Positions 53,901 to 64,000 of a stretch of DNA of 64,000 nucleotides are shown here, piece by piece (the first letter of the stretch is position 1; every line of letters begins with the position of its first letter). The translations under genes and the position numbers were made by a program. Below the pieces are notes generated by a model. It saw only the letters and a list, made by a program, of their open reading frames with translations, ran no database searches and was not told the DNA's origin. This DNA is from Agrypnus murinus (Eukaryota > Arthropoda > Insecta > Coleoptera > Elateridae), in contig OV816029.1 of assembly GCA_929113105.1 (NCBI GenBank), forward strand, positions 46,577,782 to 46,641,781. Direction: 5' to 3'.

Positions 53901-56900
53901 TCCATAGTGTAAATGTTGCTTCTTATTTTCCACAATATTTAATAAATCTTACCTACTTAACTATGAAAATATAATTTAAAGCCTGGTTCACACGTTGTTA
54001 AAAAATCAGAAATCACTCTCAAGACTTGTCCTAGATTTATTTGAAATCAGCTGTACATATAACGCTGTTCGCAGTTAAACAAATCATATTTTTAAAAAGA
54101 AATTATTTCCTATGAAGTTCCTGTGTGCCCAGAAATATAAGAATTTTTTTTACAACAAAAAAGTAGGTCGTGAAATTGAAAGTAATGTGGAAACTTGATT
54201 TGTGAGTTTTTTTGTGAGTGATAAATGTTACAACAAATTAAAACTTTTATTAAATAATCTTTTAATTTGTGAACCAATTGACTGATTAATTTCCATTTTT
54301 TAATTACACGCAAAGTTTATTTTAATATATATTATAATATATATCATTTTTCACCTATCAACACAATGACAGTAAAGTTAAATCATATTGACAAAAACTA
54401 ATACGTTTTTGAATATTTTAGTGGGACGACTAAGAAATACGCGGTATAAAAATGTTAGTTTTCGTTATTTTTATATTACATTTTAACATTAACCTTAATT
54501 TCTAAAATGTCGAGCTTAAACTTAAAAATACTTTAAACAATTGTTTTAAAATCCACTGCCAACTTTTGCAATTCAGTTATTTTATCACAATCCATAGCCG
54601 TCTAGCACTGAAAGACTATTTAACGACACACTCGTTAGTTTAGTTACATACAGTTAGTTACCGACGTAATGTATATATGTTCCGTAAAATTATCTTTGAT
54701 CTAGTCTATCCAGATTGTAGAAGATTACAGGCTTGAACTAATGTCAAGCTTCCTAATGATAACTCTTATTCTACGTCTCGTTGATTAGAAAAAGCAAATG
54801 TTACTATTAGACCGAGTGGTATAAATATAGCAAATGTCAAAGTTCGGTCGTCCCTTTAATTAAATTAAAATAGAATCCTTTTTAGTTGGAGGAAAATTAA
54901 ATTCACAAATCAAAGCCTGCTTGATTTGCGCAAAAACATCTTTTATGTCGGCTGTAAAATCTTTAATGTGCTTTTTATCAGCAGCAAACAGTATTTTGGA
55001 TTCATGTGCATATACATATATGTAAAGATATTACGTTACTTTTTTTTAATTTGGCTTTGTTTTGTCACCGTTGCTTACGTGCATGGTTACGCGTTATAAT
55101 GAATTTTGCTTAACGGTTTTTATTACAATGTGGGTCACTATGCAAACTGACTTAAAAATTCCATGAAGTGGGATTTTATGGTGAATTAATCTTAAGTGAG
55201 TCATTATGAGGAAGAAGAAAATCAGATTTTTAATTCCCATGCCACCAATCTTGAATTAAATGAGCAAAAATTAAACCGTTAACATTTTAATGACAATAAC
55301 TCAATGAAGCAATTGAAGGATGTTTGAGGTTAGAAACTAATTTTCTTCCCAAAAACTGAATAAGGTAAATATTAACGTTTTTTGCTAAAAATATTCATAT
55401 TTAGTTGAAGCAAGTGGCGCCCGCCCAATCCAGACAATACCGTAGACATGTATTTTAATGAGGTTAAATGCTTTTGGTTTGCACGATACTGTATAACGTG
55501 TGCTTATTGTAAGCGAGGTAAATAAGCGGAAAATTCCTGTAATAATAAAATTTAAAGAAAATGTATCTACAGTAAGACTTGGTATTACTTATTGGAATTA
55601 AAACTCAAATTTCTTTTATGAGTTACACAGTTTGTCGCTAGCAGTACTAAATCCTTAAAATGTGCATGTTTTAGCGGAATTTTTAGATTTTATTTATTTT
55701 CTTGGTAAGAAGTTAGAAACGCATTTTAAATTGCTTAACCTCACTGTAAATTTATAATTGATATCTGATAACATTGACCGTTAGTCTTTCAGGAGATGCT
55801 CCATCCTGTTGCAATAGAATAGTGTCTAATTCTAATACAGAAATTGTTTGTAAATAAATACCTCTGTAGGTGATTTTGAAAAAACAAACAAATTATAAGT
55901 CGCTCAAAAAATGGATGGAGCTATTTTGCAGCAGATGCTTTAATGTGTTCGATAAAAAATGTTCTCAAAAATAAATTAAGGTTTAATTTAAAAAGATAAA
56001 GTTAACAGTAACGCGCATCATGGCAACTAATTTTAATTGCTCTACTTCACGTGTATTTGAAAGCAGAAAAATAAATACAGCCGCTGTCCAATTGCAATAA
56101 CACTAGATTTGCGATAAACGTTTGGTATGGTACCCTAAACGATAGAATCAACTCGTTTCTAGGTTCATTCGAAAGCGTTTCAAAAGCTTTACTAACCACC
56201 AAAATGGAGACGCTCTCTGTTTGCACAGCGTGCGATGAAGCTTGGCGGAATCGTTGCTTGAACTTGAAGTCTTGGGTGCAATTTTGCAAATAGGTTCACA
56301 GAACTTCTGGGCTTGATGCTGGCATGTAACAAGGACATCAAGCGGCGATATTTCATCGCGCGCTGAGCACAAAGGCATGAACAGTAAGGAGCGCCATTTT
56401 GATAGGTGGTAATCGGTGGTAATAGGTAGATAATCCCTAGGAAATATCCCAATATCGTGCAATTTTCTCTGTGTATGTAAAAAACTATCAAACCGCAGAA
56501 TTTAAAAAAATAAAACTCTTATTTATGATATTTCAAACCTTTAAAAGCTTTCAATTTAGGATGCTTCAGAAACTCTATACAAACTTTGGGTTTTGGATTA
56601 GTTAAAAGTTAAACCGCGGAACTTCAGACTTCGAAATCGAGAAACTTAAAAAAATTTATTCTTGCAAATCAGAAACGGTAACTTTCCAACTGTAACTTAT
56701 GGACGTCTAAATTCGTTACGTCCTTGAGCAGAACTTTCGACCGTATCGATAATTAAATTTAAAAATGTTATCAATTTATCCTACCATATTTTGATACCAT
56801 ATTAGCTCATTTATAGACTCAGTTTGGCTGGGTTAATTTTGGAATACAAATTAGTTCATTCCTTTGACCTTTTTTGAGTTTTGAATCAGTTCCTCTTGCA

Positions 56901-58086
56901 AGGGAACGAATATCCGGCTAATGATATATTGTTTTGTGTCTAGGCAATTTTATGTTATATTCTTAAATTCTAAGGTTCGTTTCCTTTAATTATTAGTCGT
57001 TGCTTAAGAGATGCTACTCACGCATTAAACAAATTGAGGTAGAAAATATCGTCCACTCACGTACCCAAAATGACTAAAATCTTTGATAGTTCATGTAACT
57101 ATTTGCTACAGTATATCTGCTGGTTACCGAGAACTATTAGGATAAAACCATATTTTTTGAAACCTTTAAGGTGTCTCTCAAAATTAAATTACTTACGTTC
57201 ATGACTTGGTAGATTAAAACCGCAGAAACTTTACCAACAAATCAAGTATGTTCAAGTAACCATTTTCTCGTAGAAACTTACCTGAAACAAAAAAAACTAA
57301 TTAATTTTCATTGTAAAATTTAATAAAAATTAAAAGTCAGTCGTTTGCACAATGATAACAGAAATTTCGGATTGTCATTGAATTCTGAAACAGAAGGTGA
57401 GCACTACTTTTACTAAGTCCAATATCTTTAAAAGCCGACTACAATTTGGCAAATTCATATATTTGGCGTCAAAACTTACATTTTCCACATTTAGACACTC
57501 TTGGGCAACCCTGGTATAGTAACCAAAACAACAGATTCGTTCTATATTTTCTAAGAAAATGGAAACTATCGCTGTTTCGGGAATTTCTAGACGTAGACGT
57601 CCTAACCACAAGCAATGTGTAGTGCTTGCCGAGTAAAAATCTTTTCCGGTACGTTTCATCAGGATGCACATGTTATTGAAACTATAAAGATGCTGATACA
57701 GTTTTCTAGATCGTCTTACCGCTGTACTGAATTGATTTTTCGATTGCAGCCTTAATTTCTTGTATATTCTCAAACTTTGCTCTTTGGACCAAACTTGAAT
57801 TCATTTCAAAAATTTTGCCGACATTATGGCATTTTTCTTGAACACTGAAGGTCTTATCTGAAGGTCCTTTTAGTCCACCATTTCAGGACTTATTGCAAAT
57901 TCTATTCTATTTTGCTATGGAAGCAGATGACACATTGGGATTTCCAAATACATTTGCAAACTATTTTATCTTCTCGGTAAAAATTCGTTTTGAACCACGC
58001 AAATTTTTTGACTAACCCTTACTTTTTCTGAAAGCACTCGATTAGTGTAGTCTAATTTTGAGGCACCGAGTAATATTCTTAAAGGT
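50951..58086. other. Long anonymous AT-rich stretch
   Basis: About 7 kb without a recognised gene. Open frames at 51834, 56047-56491 and 57375-57773 have no conserved domain. A GC-richer patch at 53618-53700 (ACGCCCCTGCATACGTGCCC) and another at 56200-56400 stand out. A donor-like TTAAAGGTAAGCAAG is at 52975. It may be intergenic or far-upstream intron of the ATP10-like gene. Confidence 0.35.
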
Positions 58087-58132
58087 AACCTTAACCTAAC
58101 CTAACCGAACCGGACCCAACCCAATCCAACTT
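58087..58132. repeat. Short telomere-like CCTAA pentamer tract
   Basis: CCTTAACCTAACCTAACCGA and onward consist of about eight degenerate five-base units of CCTAA, the complement of the insect telomere repeat TTAGG. Other short matches are at 38807 and 49745. Confidence 0.5.
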
Positions 58133-59754
58133 AAGCTAACTCAATGTTTTCCACTACCTGCTCTCTGTTTCTTTTGTCTGCTGCATTTACAATTGAAAAC
58201 AGTTTATAAATAGCTCAATCTAGATTCAGAAATTCGCAAACAAAAGAGTCATAACTTTTGAACGAGATTGGTTTCGTGCCTCGAGAGGACATTCATCGGG
58301 TGCTTCCAAAAATATAGAGCTCGGTCAAAGATTTCACGTGCCTTAAAAGGAAGTTTAGGTATTTGTTCTTTTTGTACTTATTTTTATACCCTTAAGGAAA
58401 ACTCTTGCAACATGAACTGATAGTAAGCACTTGTATCCAATTCAACAAAAAAGTCTGCACAATTTAACCTCCTTTATGCTGCGAAGACACTTTCGTTTAT
58501 TTGTACATAATGTACAGAGGTATAAAAATTATGGATGTTCACGCCTTCAATCCTTTCACGCCGGATTTTTCTTCTCTTGAATTTTGTTTTATACTTTTTA
58601 GCAAGGACATAAAAGAATGCGCTTCTTAAGAGTACAAGATATACGAAAATTTATTTTTCTTTAAAGAGCAAGTGTGTCCCAATAGCGTTTATCTGGGACA
58701 TCCTTAAATATATCCCTTTATACCTTACAGTAAGTTTACAAATAGTTTTACAGATTATTTTAGTACGCCTCTCTATTTTTTTACTTCTATGGATAGTGAT
58801 CGCAAACGTTTCTCTAATTTTAAGAAGATTTTATACTTACATATAATGGCCCTCAACTTTTCAACTCCTACCCTCTACAATCAAACCTTCTGCCACTGGT
58901 ATATTGTATGAAAGTAACTTTCTTATGGGTTACTTCTTGGAATATAATAAATACTACCTACATAAAAACTTCGACTTCCTAATGTCGCATGACGAAGTCG
59001 TTTGATCAGGAAAATGAACACTGTCCACTTTTAGACTGTAAAATCTGACAACCTCTGGACAGTCAGTCTCCACCACTTATTCATCTATCTCTTTTCTGTT
59101 ACGATAACTGGTCCATGACAATCAGATAAGATTAAAAAATCTTTGGTATTCTGCTACCTAATAGCAAAAATGCCTTGTTGATTACCAACAATTTGCGATT
59201 CTCCCCTTTTCAACTTTCCTTCAAACTTGGGAACATCCTTTCATACACTTTCTCACAGCAAGGTAGTCAATTACATTTAGAAGACTGACCAAAGTAAAAA
59301 GTGGATCAAGAGCAACCTGCTTTATATTGATAGTGAAAGCTATTTTTTCAGGGCTCGTTCTCTAAGTGCTTCCTGCTTATTAGCCTCTTGTCACACTGTA
59401 AGTCACATCTGAGTGTGAGTGTCTGGTGGCCGAGCATTTTCTATTTCGCTGTTGGAGTTGACACACTCATCATTGGGGAAAGCATTTACTAATTCTACTA
59501 CTTACTAATTCAGAGCTCGAGTCTTCTTCTCCCGTTTCCCGAGCAACTGGAAGGTTGGTGTGAAGGTTGAGCTCTCGTTTTCTATTTTCCACATTGCAAG
59601 ATTTCTCTAATGTGACCCAACAAAAAACTATCGGGATCTGCCTGACCGTGCCGCGACCTACCATAAAATACTAGTGGGACATATATGTCCCGAAATCTCA
59701 CCCTACTGCTAATTTTGACTATTCCCAGTAACTGCTAAAATATCTACTTATAAT
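58133..59754. other. Anonymous DNA
   Basis: No gene recognised. Pyrimidine-rich from 59190 to 59700. Confidence 0.35.
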
Positions 59755-60013
59755 AATTACTTATAATAATAATAATTGCTACAACCCATAGCCTGGAAAC
59801 CAGGCACCAGAAGCTATAAGCTTGTGCGGGAGGGAGGGGCGATTATTATTATTACGTAGGCCCAAGTGCGGCTGCACTGCAAATTCCACATTTGTGTCAC
59901 AGTTAAGGAAAACTGCAGAAAACTTTAACCAGATCTGCCGGCACCGGGAATCGACCTCAGACCGCTTGGGTGAAAGTCCAGCACTCTACGCATTACACTA
60001 CCAACGCTACTTC
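59755..60013 (-). repeat. tRNA-derived SINE, family 2 (reverse copy)
   Basis: On the minus strand: GCGTTGGTAGTGTAATGCGT (A-box region), GAGGTCGATTCCCGGTGCCG (B box), GCAGATCTGGTTAAAGTTTT, CTGCAGTTTTCCTTAACTGT, then an ATT/AAT tail. It matches the copy at 21305-21490 and is better preserved. Confidence 0.8.
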
Positions 60014-60826
60014 AAGATCTTCTTCGAAGTAAGCGCCCCTTTGTTATTATCTTTGTTACGTGCTAATTTCGTAGCATCCTGTATTGCTATGCTTTTGTGT
60101 TAGAGGATTTTCGTATTCTCTCTCCGTTTAGTTGCCATTTTGAACAGAAGTAATTTCCCACTGTTTTCGTTCAACTTCTTGTAAGAACGTGTTAGTGGTA
60201 TCGCATTTTAAATTGCATTTTCCCTTTCGTTAGTTAATTGAAATCGCATTTTGGATATGGTGTGATTTTCTATTTATGTTAGAACCGGCAGGGATTTATC
60301 TTTTCCACTAGTTCTTTTGAAGGTTAGGAACATGTTCTAAAGGTTCGTATTTTTGGCTATTCTTTTAGGCAGGAGTCTTTAGTTAGTGGCCATTTAGTCA
60401 GCTTTGGAAGCGATTTAATATTATCACAAGGTCGCCAACCATCAAAGGTACTTATTCCAAGTTCGCTATGTGCATAATGGTAATTGATCTTTTTTGTTAC
60501 AGAACTTTTCTTTTTTATTTTTTTGTATTACTTTCTTTCCTTTTGGGGGTTGTGTCTTGTCCCGCCTATTTTCCATTGAGCTTCTCGTTTACTTTTAGCT
60601 ATATGGTTGCTGATTGTCATACGGTTTTTTAACTTACTTACCGTACCCTTTGGTTACTCCAATTTACTTTTTGATGTAACACAGGCGTAGAGTAATTTGT
60701 CCCGCTTACATAAATCATTTCCCTATACATAATTATAAATTAATTGTTAGTCAATTTGTGCGAAGGTAATTTAAAACTTATTCACTTATTTGGTGACTTG
60801 TTATTTATATACGGGGTCTGTCCATG
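60014..60826. other. Anonymous AT-rich DNA
   Basis: T-rich, no gene recognised. Confidence 0.35.
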
Positions 60827-62519
60827 GTAACTCATGTTACATTTTACTCCCATCTTCAATTGTAATATAGGAATATTTTATTGAATTTTATGATTATGAT
60901 TTTCTAACACAAGAAATTACTATTCTGTGATAACAAAGAAATAAGATATATATTTATAATTAGTTGGGCAAGTAAGGATTTGTTTTAATTTCGTTATATG
61001 TCTCTAGTAACTCATGTTACATTTAGCGACATGGCTTCCTCTTTATGTATGAAGTCGTCTGAAACTCTGTTCTGTTTGAGGTATTAAAATAAATTGAAAA
61101 TCAGATATGTATTTATTAATAAAATACAAGTTGATTAATAATATATAGAATCTATATTAATAACAACATTATTTTTTAAACTATTAAACGCTGGTCACTC
61201 ATGTTACAATGGTGTTGGTAACTCACGTTACTTTATCAAGCAGTCAATATTATTCAGTGTCTATCTTCATAATTCTTATAATATAGTAACTATAGGCAAA
61301 AAGAAAGGGAAACGTTACATAGTTAGTATGTATTTATTATACTATTGTTTTTTTAACTGATATATGATATAACATCATCTGGACTGACAGAATCGTCGAA
61401 TCTATACACCATTTTATAAAAAAGTTCTTTTTTATAGATTATAGTTGTTGAATCAGTTGATATAGATTTCAGTTAATACCTCACCTTCCTTGGTATATAA
61501 TATTGTGGGTTTTTATCCTTCTATTAGAGGAGCCTCTTCAAATATGTTGTGTAATTTCATGTCGGAGGGTACATCTTGAATCTTTGTTTCAGTCATCTCT
61601 GTAACTTTGGCTGTTACGACTGATTACTTTACTTCTTACGACACGTCTTAATGCACCGTCAATCCTATCAACTGGTCCTTTGCTATGTGAACTGGCAAAA
61701 TAGTTCCAAATGATTTTCGTCGTTGATCTTCTTTCAAACAAGGGGATAGTGATATAGACTGTTGTGATGTAGATTGTCAAAAACAACGACAATTGGGAAA
61801 TGCCCTGAGTACAAAAAAGAAATCGTAAACAGAGTAATTTGGAGTTGAACTCAATGGAAACTTTGACTTCGTCCTGAGCTAAGCATGTGTAATTCTTCGA
61901 AAAATCAATCTGTAAAAGGGAAGCTTCAGCATTAACGTGTTTGGTAACAGCTTTGTCTTTTTCATATTCACGTGCTTGATTTTTCTTAATAAAAGAATGC
62001 ACCTTGTATGAGGGGTCAGTTCAGTACGTGTTTCTGCAAAGCATCAACACTCACAATTTGAACTGCCTTACACAGTTTTCCTTTACTGTCTTTCGTCCAA
62101 AAGTGCCAAGTTACCTCGAAAGCTAATAAAGCTTCAACGACTAACGTAACCGTAATAAACGCTATTTTTGTATGGACGTACATGTATGAACTAATAATAT
62201 AAGTATTAATAAAACATGACTTCAGCAAAGATTATCAAACAAAAATAAGATATAACTGACAGTTAGCAATTTGTTTGTAAACAATTATTATATTATAGTT
62301 TATTTGATACTTTTTGGGCATGTTGCATATTGTAACATGAGTTACTCATGTTACAAAATTACATGTGGTTTTTAAAAAAATTAAAGAAGAAATAAAAGAA
62401 TAGAATTACATTTTTGTATTAGAATATGAACAAATAAAGAGAGTATAAATGGATTACTATGTACTTTGCCTAATACAAGTGCAAACCAAAAATGTATACC
62501 TTTTAGTCACTCACGTTAC
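60827..62519. repeat. Array of dispersed GTMACTCAYGTTAC palindromes
   Basis: Copies at 60827-60840, 61007-61020, 61194-61207, 61218-61231, 62332-62354 (two overlapping copies in opposite orientation) and 62506-62519. Each is the imperfect inverted repeat GTAAC-TCAT-GTTAC or a one- or two-base variant. Four lie left and the rest right of the broken gene at 61589-62228, as subterminal repeats of a DNA transposon would. Confidence 0.85.
61589..62228 (-). pseudogene. Relic of a transposon-type gene (DDE-like, family not named)
   Basis: Two consecutive minus-strand frames make up one broken gene. The upstream one (62228-62016) contains FEVTWHFWTKDSKGKLCKAV and VSVDALQKHVLN. The next (62002-61589) contains ASLLQIDFSKNYTCLAQDEV and then, after unrelated residues, IIWNYFASSHSKGPVDRIDG, ALRRVVRSKVISRNSQ. 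The blocks (V)DF.(E)NY.C..QDE(V) and F..SHGKG.VDGIGG..KR are familiar from a widespread animal transposon-associated protein with a probable RNase H-like fold. I cannot give its family name. The central part, with the expected DGP..Q(F/Y)K block, is missing, so an internal deletion plus a stop and frameshift killed it. The Gly residues of GIGG are changed to Arg and Asp. Confidence 0.55.
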
Positions 62520-64000
62520 ATTTTTTTGGTGCTACTTTTATTTTTCTAATAACAGAGCAATACAGCATTTTTTTACCAGGTATTTTACAGTCAATGCAAG
62601 TATGTGATTTAATCTATGCCACAACACCACTATTTTCTTAAACTAAACAGTTAAATTTTAATTTTTAAATGTTTTGCAATGCCAAGATAATGATGAATAA
62701 ATCCGTTTGTGCGAAAGTTGAAACTGTTTTCAGAATTTGAATGAAAGGCAAGCTTTTTTCGATTTTGAAGTAAGTGTTAATGGAAAATATATTTTATAAA
62801 CTACCAGTGACCTAAGTATCTTAAAGGATTATTGCATTTTATTTTGAGCTTGCCATGTCGCATTTTCATGGAATCACCCTACGTGTTATCTGTGATTCGT
62901 TTCACAACGTTCAGATATCGAGATACAGTATATTGTGAAAAGTCGACCACATTAGAAGTAGTGGCAAATGTATTGTTCTTGACAGGTATTGTCGATATAT
63001 TCTGGAGCTATTTTAGACGACTCTTAGTGCCCGTTACAGAAGACGTCTTGTGAGACCCACGACCTCACTAAAGGTCGTTACTTAAAGGGTGTTACCGTTT
63101 CCCAATTAGCGACCCCCATTTTGTAGGTAACAACTGATAATAACTAAAAAAACAACTAAACAGATAGAAAACCTGGCCAGGAGTAAACAGAGGAATAAAC
63201 ACACACGTGTTTTCAACCGCCGATAATGCGAAATTGACTAGAATTGCTTCATTGTCGTACCTTCTGATATTACCTCAGAACTATGAAATACTAAAATGTT
63301 CCAGTTGTATGCATTTTAAACGGATTTTTTCCGCTTGGAAGATTTTCAAACATTTACTAGGACATTATACTACAGGAGCAAAAGGGCTGAGAAACCTATA
63401 AATTTAATTTTTTATTATCATTGAAGCATGTACACCTTGCCTATAGTTCAACCAAGAATACAAGAAATGAGTCATTTTCGTAATCACACCGGAATAAAGA
63501 AATACAACCAGAGGTGAGATAAGATAAGAGTGCAAATTTCACGTTGTTAAGAATCCAGTGACGTACGCTAGAACCAACAGCTTTTCATTGCTGTTTTACA
63601 TTTATTTTTAATTAAAAAGGGGTTTGTTCCGCTTATGAATCTTTCTAGCTCATTTGTTGTTTATTTTATCATTTAGATTACTGCGTGGCCTTCGCGTAAT
63701 TCTAGATGCATTTAACATTTTCGCCCACGTGTTTGTGATGACTCATTTTTTCTTGTATTCTTGTTGAACTATAATAGGAAACTTCGCTATTAAAGCTGTG
63801 TAATGTAACTGGCGCCCTTTAATTACAAATAATTCGTTTGTTACTCATAAGAAATCTTAAATAAAGCTAAGAAAATCTACATAATATATTTCAATTATAC
63901 CATTCCGTGTCTCTTATAATCTATCTATAATAAGAAAACACAATTAATCTTTGGGCACTCCCCAATCGATTAGATATCGTCAGTAGAACCTACTCATCAC
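62520..64000. other. Anonymous AT-rich DNA at the right edge
   Basis: No gene recognised. A 73-codon frame at 62832-63053 and a 64-codon frame at 63207-63401 show no motif. Confidence 0.35.

Noticed and set aside
57375..57773. 132-codon minus-strand frame
   Set aside because: No domain recognised. Overlapping frames in the same place give equally plausible translations, so coding is not supported.
26483..64000. Upstream exons of the ATP10-like gene
   Set aside because: Looked for the N-terminal flippase motifs (FANIYF, FEDRRR) on the minus strand by eye and found none. A tblastn search would be decisive.

Overview
The window looks like AT-rich insect nuclear DNA, possibly from a beetle, although the order is not proven by the sequence. 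Evidence for an insect is the set of Tc1, mariner and IS630-like transposase relics, jockey-like LINE debris, tRNA-derived SINEs, a Helitron, many palindromic MITEs, and one host gene that matches class-5 P4-ATPases (ATP10 group). The gene lies on the minus strand. Only three internal exons are recognisable (26278-26482, 545-737, 223-470). They join in frame across an intron of about 25.5 kb, so nearly the whole left 40% of the window is one intron.

That intron holds the most interesting object: a complete 6.58-kb Ty3/gypsy LTR retrotransposon (3527-10108). Its two 414-bp LTRs are identical by eye, it has a 4-bp ATAT target duplication, and gag and pol are intact. Gag starts with a SAP-type DNA-binding motif and a coiled coil. 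Pol carries the usual protease, reverse transcriptase, RNase H and integrase. After the integrase GPY/F module it continues into a TARG1/OARD1-like macrodomain (ADP-ribose hydrolase fold, with both catalytic-type residues kept) and a CCCH zinc finger, and it stops inside the 3' LTR. Directly 3' of it is a Crypton-like tyrosine recombinase gene (10858-12071, one frame break) with a long hairpin on each side. Further along the intron are a 376-bp Helitron with clean ends, a 1-kb near-perfect palindrome (20020-21029), a hAT-type MITE with an 8-bp duplication, and SINEs.

Right of 26.5 kb no further host exon is recognised. This part is either upstream intron or intergenic. It contains a TIR element with a 162-bp tandem duplication (27.8-28.9 kb), a Tc1-like relic (29.6-30.1 kb), a 690-bp foldback MITE (33.27-33.96 kb), a (CA)n microsatellite (35.03-35.12 kb), a decayed mariner (35.7-37.0 kb) and a better-preserved mariner (43.3-44.6 kb). 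It also contains a solo-LTR-like promoter segment (41.7-42.5 kb), a 1.73-kb palindrome built from an inverted copy of a direct dimer (47.5-49.25 kb), a jockey LINE relic (50.4-50.95 kb), and a degraded transposon-type gene (61.6-62.2 kb) bracketed by copies of the palindrome GTAACTCATGTTAC.

The elements are mostly independent insertions and do not form a pathway. The one functional unit that looks intact is the retrotransposon. Much of the remaining DNA is anonymous AT-rich sequence with small inverted repeats.
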